Shown: piece by piece, positions 15,094 through 22,747 of the stretch
Position numbering within the stretch: position 1 is the first letter of the stretch
Layout of the letters: every line of letters begins with the position of its first letter
Assembly: GCA_002452325.1 (NCBI GenBank)
Contig: DKFG01000086.1
Location: 13,482 to 38,408, forward strand
Origin: Geobacter sp. UBA6802
GTDB taxonomy: Bacteria; Desulfobacterota; Desulfuromonadia; Geobacterales; Pseudopelobacteraceae
Reading direction: 5' to 3'
DNA length: 24,927 nucleotides
Notes under the pieces: generated by a model
Databases searched by the model: none
What the model saw: only the letters and a program-made list of their open reading frames with translations
What the model was told of the DNA's origin: nothing
Program-made: the position numbers and the translations under genes

Positions 15094-18000
15094 TTATTCC
15101 TGTTTCACCGCAAGCGCCACCCGCAGGATCACCCGCGTCCCCCGGCCCGGAGCGGATTCGATCACCAGGCTCCCCCCAAGGTAGTTGATCCGTTCCCTGA
15201 TGCTGAACAGTCCAAAACCATTAACAGCGCTTCCTGAAAGATCAAAACCAACCCCTTGATCCTCTACCGTAAGATACAGCTGATCTCCCTCTCTGCCGAC
15301 GATAACCCGCGCTGTTCTGGTCTGCGCATGTTTGGCGCTATTGATCAGCAGTTCGCGGCAGGCCTGAAACACAATGGCGCGCATATCGTCAGTAAGCGGT
15401 TTCGGTTGTTTGTCGTCAACAACCTGCACCCGCAGACCGTAATCTTCCTGCATCCGTTCACCCAGCCAGCAAAGCGCATCTTCCAGTCCGGCGACAGACA
15501 GAATCGGCGGTGACAGCTGCTGGGTCAACGAACGCACGGACCGGATCATCCGGTCCTGAAGTGACAGCAGCTCTTCAAGCGTATGGTGGTCATCGGTAGT
15601 GGTGGAGCTGATCAGCGAGCGGAGCTTGATTTTTCCCAGCAGCAGGGATTGGCCCAGGTGATCGTGCAGTTCTGCGGCAATCCGTTGCCGTTCCCGCTCC
15701 TCGGCCAGGGAAAGTTCCAGCGCCATTTCAGTCAGTTTTTGCTGCTTTTCATACAGCCTTTGTTCGGCCAGTTTGCGATCGGTGATATCACGGCCGATGG
15801 CCAGCACCCCGGCTATTGAACCGTTGTCATCCCGTTCGGCAACAAAACGGATATTATGGTGCTGCTCTCCTTCACCGTTGTCCGGTAGGATCAGGTCAAT
15901 TTCTGCCTCTTGGCCGGTTGCGAGCACCTGTCTGATCCGTTCCTGATACTTGGCGCGTTCCGTGCCCGGGGGCTTCTCCATCGGCGTTTTGCTGAGCAGT
16001 ACAGTAGCTGGAATCCCCAGTGTCTTTTCCATCCGGGGGTTGACGTAGACCATACGACAGTGGGTATCGTAGCGTACGATATTGTCCGGTGAGTTTTCGG
16101 CCAGGGTGCGGAACTCCCGTTCACGAGTCTTTAGTTGTTCCTCTGTCTGTTTGAGCCCGGTAATCTCGCGACCGAACGCAAGCGTGCCGACAATGCGCCC
16201 ACTGACATCATATTCAGGCACAACGAGTATCTGTCCAAACACAACCTGGCCGAAGCGTTCCCAGACGAGTTCGACGGTTTGAGCTTCTCCGGTTTGTATC
16301 GCCCGTTGCGCCCCCTCATCGATTGCTGCAAAACGTCCATCCAGCCAGATGTCGATCGGCTGTTTGCCGATCAACTCACCGGCGTCGGCAAATCCCAACT
16401 CCTGAACAAGTTTATTGTTAAGATAGAGTATCCGATGTTCGAGATCGTAACGAATGATGGAATCAGGCGAATTTTCAGCCAGAGAGCGAAACTCCTGTTC
16501 TCGGATCGCCAATGTATCTTCCATCTTTTTCCGTTCGGCAATATTCCTCACCAGCGCCAGGAAGTAATTGACTCCGCCATACTCAAACACGCTGGTGGTT
16601 ATCTCAACCGGAAACGTGTCACCGGTGCGCGTGCGATGACGGGTTTCAAAGGTCAAGGACTGTGCCTCAAAAAGCTCGGCAAGATGTTCTTCTGTACGGC
16701 TCGCTGAAAAGTCCGGATCAATATCCGATACGGTCTTGCCAAGCAGTTCATCCCGGTCGTAGCCCAAAGAACGGCAGGCCTCTTGGTTGACATAGAGGAA
16801 CTTGCCCTGGGGATCGATCAGGAAGGCTCCTTCCCGCACATGATCAAGGGCGTGGTTCAAAAGTTTGATCTGCTGCTCGGTCTGTTTGCGTTCGGTAATA
16901 TCCCGCACCAGGGCAAAGGAGTAGTGCGTGCCGTCGTATTCAAAGATGGTAGCGGATATATCCACCGGAAACAGTACGCCGGATTTGGTTTGATGGGTGG
17001 TTTCAAAGGTCTTGCTGCCTTGTTTCAGCAGCTCAGTCCCCAGCTTCTTATACGATTCTGCGGAGAGATTCGGATTGATAACAAGGGTTGACATACCGAT
17101 CAGTTCATCTCTGCTGTAGCCAAGGGAACGGCAGGCCTCCTGGTTGACATACAGAAATTTGCCCTCTTCGATATCCTTCAGGAAGACCGCTTCACTGACA
17201 TGATCCAGGGCGTAGTTCAAAAGTTTGATCTTCTGCTCGGTCTGTTTACGTTCAGTGATATCTTTGCCAACGGTGATGATCCTGACCGGATCGGTATCAG
17301 GCAACGTGATAACGGCAGTCTCATAGTCAAGCCGTTCGCCGGCCTTGGTCATCAGTCCTATTTCGTAGGTCGTCGGCGCCGCTTCGCCGTCCAAACGCCG
17401 ACGGTGATAGTCCATGATCCGTTCGCGCTCGTCAGGGTGGACGATCTCGATGAACGGCGGATGTGCGTCAAGTTCGGCATCGGTGTAGCCAAAGCCGTAG
17501 GCCAGATCACGATTGCCGACATAGATTATCCGCCCGTTCTCAATGACCATCACCTGGATGCCGACCATGGCTATGCGGTCCAGCAAGGTTTGCTGAAACG
17601 CGATCTGTTGCTGCAACTGTATCTCCCACTGCTTGCGTTCGCTGATGTTCCGCACTAATGACAGGAAGTAGTCTGTGCCGCCGAAATCAAGCACCGTGGT
17701 GGTGATCTCCACCGGAAAAACATGACCGGAATGTTTGCGGTGTGTTGTCTCAAATGTCAGTGTTCCCTGTTCGAGAAGCGTGCTGACATGTCGTGCTTCA
17801 TGTTCCGGAGATAAGTTGGGGTCGATATCGGGTGCCGTCATGCCGAGCAGTTCGTCCCGGTTGTATTCCAGAGAACGGCAGGCCTCCTGATTCACATACA
17901 GAAATTTGCCGTGAGCATCAGTCATGAAGGCCCCTTCCTGTACATGATCCAGAGCATAGTTCAAAAGTTTGATCTGCTGTTCTGTCTGCTTTCGTTCGGT

Positions 18001-18903
18001 GATGTCCCGCGCCATGACGAGACCGAGCATAACACCGTCAAATTCAAAAGGGGTTGCACTGACCTCCACCGGGAAGATGCGGCCGTCTCTGGTGCGATGA
18101 CGTGTTTCAAACGGTTTGAGACGACCATGCTCGACAGCGCTCTCTTTTAACGCCTCAAGTTCTTCCGGTGACATACCGGGATCGATGTCCTGCGTCCCCA
18201 TGGTCAGCAGCTCCTCGCGGCTGTACCCCAGAGAGCTGCAAGCTGCATCGTTAACATAGACAAACCGGAACTGTTCATTAACCAGAAAAAAGGCATCAGT
18301 CGCGTTGTTAATAGCGCCGGTGAGGATGAACAGTTCACGTTCCACCCGTTTTAACTCTTCCAGCTCACGCAGCCGCATCTGGTTGGTGTGGCCGGTGTCC
18401 GCCAGCAGTTGCACCAGCTGGTGCAGGAAGCGCATGGTGCTGTCAACATGGCTGCGGCTGAACAGAGGCGCTTGGCGGACTGCCGCCAAGTACGGTTCAA
18501 TCTCAAAGCCAAGTTCTTCAGCCTGAATTTGAAACCAGGCCAGATCAGGCGGCTGATCATCATAAAAAAACTGGCCGGAGAAAAAAACGGCCAGACGGTT
18601 GCCTTCAATGATGATCGGCATGGCGATGTTGACCATGCCGTTTTGACAGCGGCATTCAAACAGATCACCGTTAAAGGTCTGCAGCTTTTGCTTGATCTCG
18701 GGATCGTTACGCCAGCAGCGGGCAAAGGAAGCGGGATGGGTCCAGTGAAAGGCAGTGCAGACCTGCTGTAATCCTGCACCTGTAATGATGTTGCCTTCGT
18801 TATCCATCAGGCCGCAGGCCATGCCGGAGAGCCGTGTGTGGGCCTCCAGCAGGCTTTGCACCTGCTGGAGGTTGATGAGTTGGTCAATGGTGTAGGTGTT
18901 CAT
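15094..18903 (-). CDS. PocR-(PAS)7-HisKA_3 sensor histidine kinase
   Basis: A 1269-residue soluble kinase. A PocR ligand-binding domain (1-170; HPASFARC and ECRCQNGM cysteines) is followed by seven PAS domains starting near residues 197, 321, 440, 569, 689, 801 and 928. HisKA_3 has H1080 (RIAAELHDHLGQSL) and the NarX-type HATPase_c ends the protein (VEDQGVGFDL, GFGLFSIRERI). Every PAS except the last few ends in a DITERKQ-like PAC tail. PAS 2, 4 and 5 are close copies, also at DNA level. It is predicted to phosphorylate a LuxR-type regulator, most likely 13691-14338. The ribosome-binding site is weak. The start is fixed by alignment of the N-terminus with the other PocR proteins. It lies 58 bp downstream of the PocR-EAL gene. 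Confidence 0.93.
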   Translation of the reverse strand: MNTYTIDQLINLQQVQSLLEAHTRLSGMACGLMDNEGNIITGAGLQQVCTAFHWTHPASFARCWRNDPEIKQKLQTFNGDLFECRCQNGMVNIAMPIIIEGNRLAVFFSGQFFYDDQPPDLAWFQIQAEELGFEIEPYLAAVRQAPLFSRSHVDSTMRFLHQLVQLLADTGHTNQMRLRELEELKRVERELFILTGAINNATDAFFLVNEQFRFVYVNDAACSSLGYSREELLTMGTQDIDPGMSPEELEALKESAVEHGRLKPFETRHRTRDGRIFPVEVSATPFEFDGVMLGLVMARDITERKQTEQQIKLLNYALDHVQEGAFMTDAHGKFLYVNQEACRSLEYNRDELLGMTAPDIDPNLSPEHEARHVSTLLEQGTLTFETTHRKHSGHVFPVEITTTVLDFGGTDYFLSLVRNISERKQWEIQLQQQIAFQQTLLDRIAMVGIQVMVIENGRIIYVGNRDLAYGFGYTDAELDAHPPFIEIVHPDERERIMDYHRRRLDGEAAPTTYEIGLMTKAGERLDYETAVITLPDTDPVRIITVGKDITERKQTEQKIKLLNYALDHVSEAVFLKDIEEGKFLYVNQEACRSLGYSRDELIGMSTLVINPNLSAESYKKLGTELLKQGSKTFETTHQTKSGVLFPVDISATIFEYDGTHYSFALVRDITERKQTEQQIKLLNHALDHVREGAFLIDPQGKFLYVNQEACRSLGYDRDELLGKTVSDIDPDFSASRTEEHLAELFEAQSLTFETRHRTRTGDTFPVEITTSVFEYGGVNYFLALVRNIAERKKMEDTLAIREQEFRSLAENSPDSIIRYDLEHRILYLNNKLVQELGFADAGELIGKQPIDIWLDGRFAAIDEGAQRAIQTGEAQTVELVWERFGQVVFGQILVVPEYDVSGRIVGTLAFGREITGLKQTEEQLKTREREFRTLAENSPDNIVRYDTHCRMVYVNPRMEKTLGIPATVLLSKTPMEKPPGTERAKYQERIRQVLATGQEAEIDLILPDNGEGEQHHNIRFVAERDDNGSIAGVLAIGRDITDRKLAEQRLYEKQQKLTEMALELSLAEERERQRIAAELHDHLGQSLLLGKIKLRSLISSTTTDDHHTLEELLSLQDRMIRSVRSLTQQLSPPILSVAGLEDALCWLGERMQEDYGLRVQVVDDKQPKPLTDDMRAIVFQACRELLINSAKHAQTRTARVIVGREGDQLYLTVEDQGVGFDLSGSAVNGFGLFSIRERINYLGGSLVIESAPGRGTRVILRVALAVKQE
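16839..18007. repeat. Internal DNA repeats at PAS boundaries
   Basis: Blocks of about 65 bp beginning catgatc at 16839, 17199 and 17943 are highly similar (shared stretch ttcaaaagtttgatct, then a Tctgttt/ctgctt-cgttc segment). Spacings of 360 and 744 bp equal one and two PAS units, showing duplication of whole PAS modules inside the kinase gene. Confidence 0.8.
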
Positions 18904-18961
18904 GGTGGGATTGGCTCGCTAAGGTTTAAACTGACGTAGCTGTTGTTGTAAGTCTTTGGCA

Positions 18962-21364
18962 TTATTGGTTGATTAACCATTTTTCCTTAAACAGATCCGG
19001 CGGTTTTGGCTTGCTGAAGTGGAACCCCTGACCCTGCAGACAGCCCAGTTCCAACAGGGCATAGTGCTGACCTTCCAGCTCTATCCCTTCGGCCACGGTG
19101 GTTAATCCCAGCTGTTGCGCCATGGCGGTAATGGTGGCCACAATGGCGCGGTCATGGTGATCATCCAGCATATCCCGCACAAAGGCGCGGTCGATCTTAA
19201 GCGTATCCACCGGAAATTTTTTGAGATAGGCCAGTGAGGAGTAGCCGGTGCCGAAGTCATCGATTGCCAGGGAAAACCCCTGGCTCTTCAACTCAGCCAG
19301 TATGCAGGTAATCCGTTCCGGGTCGCTCATCAGGATGCTTTCTGTCAGTTCCAGTTCAAGAAATTGCGGTGCTACCCCGGTTTCTGCAAGAATGGCGGTG
19401 AGCATGGCCGGAAAGTTGCTGTCTTCAAGTTGCCGGGCAGAGATGTTGACTGCAATCCTGCCGCTTAGAAAACAACCTTCGTCCTGCCATTGCCTGATCT
19501 GGCAACAGGCGGTACGCAGTACCCACGCCCCCAGCGTAAGCATCATCCCACGCGTCTCGGCTACCGACACAAATTCGGCTGGACTGATCCAGCCGTGTTC
19601 CTGATCGTGCCAGCGCAGCAGCGCCTCTGCGCCAACCAGCTGTCCCTGTAACAGGTCGATCTTGGTCTGATAAAACAGTTGCAGGCTGTTGTGCTGAATA
19701 GCGTGCTCAAGGCGGCGGGCCAGTAGCAGCGAACGGGCAAGCTGCTCTCCCATCTCAGGACGGTAAAAACAGAAACCGCCCCCTGCCGCTTTTGCCCGTG
19801 ATGTTGCCAGATCCGCCTTTGACAAGAGCTCTGAGGCGGTTTCGCCGTCTCCGGGAAAGACCGCCATGCCGATGCTGCCGCCGATCTGCAGTCGGTGGCC
19901 GGACAGATAAAAAGGCGGGGTGATGGCGGCCAGAATCTTCTCAGCCAGGACCATTGCCGCATCCTGGTTAAAACCGGGGTAGATGACGGCAAAGTCGCCG
20001 CCAAAGCGGGCCGTAAAACAATCGTGACCGCATACATCCAGCAGCTGCCGGGATATTCTGACGATAACCTGGTCACCCAGGGTGTGGCCGTGGTTTTCGT
20101 TGATCTCCCGCAGGAGGGTCAAGTCCAGCAGTAACAGTGAAAATGACTGCTGTTCAGCCAAAGCGGCAGTAACAGTCCGTTCAAGCCGATCCTTAAATTT
20201 GAACTGGTTGGGAAGGCCGGTAAGGTGATCGAAATAGGCCAGTTGCCTGATCTGTTGCTGTGTCCGTTCATGGGCACGCCGCATGCGGATGGTTTCTATG
20301 CCAAAGGCCAGATCGCCGACAAGCTCTTGTAATAACTTCACTTCATCCTGTTGAAAAGCATCCGGTTCGCTTGCGTAGATAGCCAGAGCTCCGATGATCT
20401 CACCATCTGCCCGTAACGGTAGTGCTATCGATGATTGAAAGTTGTATTTTCTTGCATGGTTGTGCCACGCTGACAGCGTCGGGTCATGCAGGATATCCTG
20501 CCGTGTTTGAACAGTACCGGTACGTATGGCGGTACCCATAGCCGTAGCGCCACGCTCATTGTCCTCCCAACTTATCGGGTGTCCGTTAAGAAAGGTCTCT
20601 TCAATGCCATACCAGGCCAACGGTATGACGGATTTATCTTCATCGTTCAGGGCCAGCCCGACCCAGGCTGTTGTATAGCCACCAACCTCTACCGCAATTG
20701 TGCAGACCTGAAACAGCAGCTTTTCTTCATCGCTACTGCGCAGTAAGGTCTGATTGCTGGCAGAGAGCAGCCGCAGTGCCCGGTTGGCTGATTCCTGCTG
20801 ACGGTTGGCATGCTGCAGTTTCTGCGTCCTGTCTTCCAGGCGCAGGTTTGCCAGCCCGGTCGTTGCCAGCATGCTGACCATGTTGTTCAGCAGCTGCACA
20901 TTGCGGCAAACGTAATCCCGCTGAAAGACCGGAACCTGCTCAAGGGCGGTAAAATAGTGTGTCTGATCAAACCCCAGTTCTGTGGCCTGTGCAGCAAAAA
21001 ATGTCCTGTCCAGCGGTTCATCGTCATAAAAAAACTTGCCGACAACCAGGGTGCCGAGGTGCAGGGCATCGACCATAACCGGCAGTGACAGATACAGCAT
21101 ACCGTTTTCGCAACGGTATTCCCGACAGTTTTCCGAGGTGACTGTTTGGGCGCGCAACATTTTGGCATTGCTGCGTTTACAGCGCAGTGCGCTGACCGGA
21201 TGCTGCCGATGAAAGTGGCTGCAGATATCTTGCCAGCCCTCGGCAACCAGCAGGTTCTGGTCAGTATCAAACAGTGTGCAGGAGATGCCGGTAAGGTTGT
21301 AATAGGATGCCAGCAGGTTGCGAACAGCCTGCAGATCAATAAGTTGTTCCATGCGATGGGTCAT
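18962..21364 (-). CDS. PocR-GAF-GGDEF-EAL protein, predicted c-di-GMP phosphodiesterase
   Basis: 800 residues, no membrane segment. A PocR domain (1-170; C in SALRC and YRCENGM) is followed by GAF (about 205-345), GGDEF (about 375-540) and EAL (about 555-795). The cyclase signature is altered: ARFGGDFAVI replaces RxGGDEF, losing the catalytic Glu. The EAL half keeps the expected set: EALLRW (near E580), VNISARQ, ELTES, IDDFGTGYSS, LKIDRAFV and AEGIE. So it most likely degrades c-di-GMP, with the GGDEF half as a regulatory nucleotide sensor. GGGGG lies about 8 bases before the ATG at 21362-21364; an ATG four codons later is possible. The PocR domain suggests that the same class of ligand that drives the neighbouring kinases sets c-di-GMP levels. 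Confidence 0.93.
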   Translation of the reverse strand: MTHRMEQLIDLQAVRNLLASYYNLTGISCTLFDTDQNLLVAEGWQDICSHFHRQHPVSALRCKRSNAKMLRAQTVTSENCREYRCENGMLYLSLPVMVDALHLGTLVVGKFFYDDEPLDRTFFAAQATELGFDQTHYFTALEQVPVFQRDYVCRNVQLLNNMVSMLATTGLANLRLEDRTQKLQHANRQQESANRALRLLSASNQTLLRSSDEEKLLFQVCTIAVEVGGYTTAWVGLALNDEDKSVIPLAWYGIEETFLNGHPISWEDNERGATAMGTAIRTGTVQTRQDILHDPTLSAWHNHARKYNFQSSIALPLRADGEIIGALAIYASEPDAFQQDEVKLLQELVGDLAFGIETIRMRRAHERTQQQIRQLAYFDHLTGLPNQFKFKDRLERTVTAALAEQQSFSLLLLDLTLLREINENHGHTLGDQVIVRISRQLLDVCGHDCFTARFGGDFAVIYPGFNQDAAMVLAEKILAAITPPFYLSGHRLQIGGSIGMAVFPGDGETASELLSKADLATSRAKAAGGGFCFYRPEMGEQLARSLLLARRLEHAIQHNSLQLFYQTKIDLLQGQLVGAEALLRWHDQEHGWISPAEFVSVAETRGMMLTLGAWVLRTACCQIRQWQDEGCFLSGRIAVNISARQLEDSNFPAMLTAILAETGVAPQFLELELTESILMSDPERITCILAELKSQGFSLAIDDFGTGYSSLAYLKKFPVDTLKIDRAFVRDMLDDHHDRAIVATITAMAQQLGLTTVAEGIELEGQHYALLELGCLQGQGFHFSKPKPPDLFKEKWLINQ

Positions 21365-21495
21365 CGGTTATCCCCCATGAGCGACATATCAGCCATCGTG
21401 CAATCCATACTGCAGATACAGTTAAGCATGTAGTAGCTCCATTGGGTACCCAGTTGGTCTCAATGCAAAGGTCGCTTCTGCCTTGCGGTGCTGTA

Positions 21496-21677
21496 AGGGA
21501 CTTAGAACTTGCTAATGTACCGTTTTACATCTCATCTTCAGGCCGTCTTTGCCGCCCCTTCAATCACAAAATCCTCAGCGTAGCCCTGCTACGCCTGCGG
21601 TTTTGCTCAATCAGGGTCAGCAAATCCAGCCTAAATCTGAGCGTAAAACCTGATACATCAGCAAATTCAAAGTCCCT
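21496..21677. repeat. 182-bp imperfect palindrome (long inverted repeat)
   Basis: The left arm starts agggacttagaacttgctaa, and the reverse complement of the right end reads agggactttgaatttgctga. The match continues, with scattered mismatches and small gaps, through a TTTTAC stretch, a GGC/TTTGC stretch and CAAAA-CC-CAG down to a perfect GCGTAGC (21578-21584) / GCTACGC (21588-21594) hairpin with a CCT loop. It is therefore a single nearly symmetrical hairpin over its full length, with no protein-coding evidence. Confidence 0.8.
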
Positions 21678-21781
21678 AATGATTGCGATTATCTGCACTG
21701 TGATTGAATCAGCAGAATCTGTATTGCAACGTCCTGGAGTGTGATTGCGGCTGCTGTGTGTTGGTGAGATCAGGTTATGTG

Positions 21782-21802
21782 CCGTTATTCTACGTATAAC
21801 GG
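21782..21802. other. Short perfect hairpin
   Basis: Arms ccgttat (21782-21788) and ataacgg (21796-21802) with a 7-nt loop. There is no T run on either side. Role unknown. Confidence 0.4.
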
Positions 21803-21861
21803 TATACAGCGGCAACCTGAAACTGTGCAGATGGGATTATCGGAAGGTTGAAGGAAAGGAT

Positions 21862-21883
21862 GACATAGGGTTTTCCCTATGTC
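21862..21883. other. Strong short hairpin
   Basis: Perfect 9-bp arms gacataggg (21862-21870) and ccctatgtc (21875-21883) around TTTT. It has no T run, so it is not a classical terminator. It could be an operator-like palindrome or part of a degraded repeat. Confidence 0.5.
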
Positions 21884-21913
21884 TGGTGATGGCATACCGC
21901 CGTGCACGTTGTT

Positions 21914-21954
21914 ATCAGGCAGTTATCAATCCGTTTTTCAAGGCGTAGGTGGTC
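21914..21954 (-). pseudogene. Duplicated 3' end of a LuxR-type regulator gene
   Basis: On the minus strand this reads TTYALKNGLITA and a stop, identical to the end of the regulator gene at 22708. The two 41-bp copies (21914-21954 and 22707-22747) differ at one base (21921 versus 22714), and similarity stops abruptly on both sides. The copies form direct repeats bracketing the vapBC pair at 21992-22568. Confidence 0.85.
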
Positions 21955-21991
21955 TGCGGGAAGAAGGCTGAACACTGAAAAAATAATGCAA

Positions 21992-22369
21992 TCAACAGCC
22001 CTGAACAGAAAGAGATGCAATGCCGGAGAAATGAGAGTCGTTTGTAATGATGATGGCTTTACGGCAAAGAGCGGTCGCGCCAATAACTGCATCGGGAAGT
22101 TTGAGACGATGCAGCGTGCGTAATATCAAGGCATTGTCTGCAAGGTCGTTATTGTGGATAAGCGGAACGATCTCAACCCTTGCACAAAATTTCTGAAAAG
22201 TATCTCGGTCATCTTGTGTCAAGCCGTTAAACGCCAGAAATTCCAGGTACGTAATGATTGAAATACCGACATAAGCTGCTTTTTCAAGCCGGGCTGCCAG
22301 TTCCCGATTGCCATTCAAAAGTGATACAACAGCATTGGTGTCAAGCACAAAACGGAATTTACCACTCAT
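21992..22369 (-). CDS. vapC: VapC-type PIN-domain toxin (second copy type)
   Basis: 125 residues from the ATG at 22367-22369 (MSGKFRFVLDTNAVV). The PIN acidic site is visible: D10, E43 (ITYLEFLAF), D93 (LKLPDAVIGATAL) and N110-D111 (IIITNDSHF). A much longer in-frame reading from 22543 adds 58 residues that merely shadow the antitoxin gene, so I reject it. The ATG overlaps the antitoxin end by 11 bp and CGGAG lies upstream. It differs from the vapC at 13281, so the two pairs were acquired separately. A T-rich run follows the stop but I see no stem. Confidence 0.9.
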   Translation of the reverse strand: MSGKFRFVLDTNAVVSLLNGNRELAARLEKAAYVGISIITYLEFLAFNGLTQDDRDTFQKFCARVEIVPLIHNNDLADNALILRTLHRLKLPDAVIGATALCRKAIIITNDSHFSGIASLSVQGC

Positions 22370-22568
22370 CGCGCAGACTCCGTTGGGCGGCAACGGCATC
22401 GCCCTTCCAGTGCATGATGCCACACAGATCGCTGAAATGGTAGGGGGCAGATTTTTTCTCTGCGGATGTTCGCCGAGACAACAGAAACTGAAAAAAATCC
22501 CGCACCTCACGACGCTGTTGAGTTGGAAGTTCCGACAGATCAAGCAGATTAGTGGCAGAGCGGGGCAT
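22359..22568 (-). CDS. VapB-type antitoxin with DUF2281-like sequence
   Basis: 69 residues from the ATG at 22566-22568, with AAGGAG about 9 bases upstream. The central LSELPTQQRREVRDFFQFLL matches the pattern I know from DUF2281 antitoxins (L..LP...R.EV.DF..FLL). The tail (MHWKGDAVAAQRSLRDEW) is the probable toxin-binding part. An upstream in-frame reading to 22685 is Cys-rich and lacks a ribosome-binding site, so I use the shorter start. It is coupled to the PIN toxin. Confidence 0.85.
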   Translation of the reverse strand: MPRSATNLLDLSELPTQQRREVRDFFQFLLSRRTSAEKKSAPYHFSDLCGIMHWKGDAVAAQRSLRDEW

Positions 22569-22706
22569 GATCGCGTCTCCTTGTTTTTGTTTAAGCCACG
22601 GTAACACAGACCTGTTAGTTAAGACAAGATTGCAGCAAGAATAGCATAAGCATAGTTGTGGTTTCAGTTCATGAATATTGTGCAAAAGGCTCTCGAGAAG
22701 GTGACA

Positions 22707-22747
22707 ATCAGGCTGTTATCAATCCGTTTTTCAAGGCGTAGGTGGTC
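22707..22747. repeat. 41-bp direct repeat, regulator-gene copy
   Basis: The intact counterpart of 21914-21954, covering the last 12 codons and the TGA stop of the regulator gene. The repeat period is 793 bp. 40 of 41 bases are identical. Confidence 0.9.

Larger units (their letters stand above)
21365..21991. other. 627-bp stretch with no convincing gene, rich in hairpins and repeats
   Basis: I find no reading frame with a ribosome-binding site and plausible composition. The stretch instead holds a 182-bp imperfect palindrome (21496-21677), two perfect short hairpins (21782-21802 and 21862-21883) and a copied fragment of a response-regulator gene (21914-21954). Together they suggest a landing zone for small mobile or repeated elements. 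Confidence 0.75.

Noticed and set aside
21442..21948. Plus-strand ORFs of 100 and 67 aa in the geneless stretch
   Set aside because: They run through the 182-bp palindrome and hairpins, with no ribosome-binding site and no family resemblance.
21970..21982. T-rich run after vapC as a terminator
   Set aside because: No GC-rich stem precedes it on the minus strand.
22369..22543. 58-residue N-terminal extension of the PIN toxin
   Set aside because: It is an out-of-frame shadow of the antitoxin gene. The PIN fold starts at MSGKFRFVLDTN with its own site.
22569..22685. 39-residue N-terminal extension of the DUF2281-like antitoxin
   Set aside because: Cys-rich, unlike the family, with no ribosome-binding site at the upstream ATG, whereas AAGGAG precedes the ATG at 22568.
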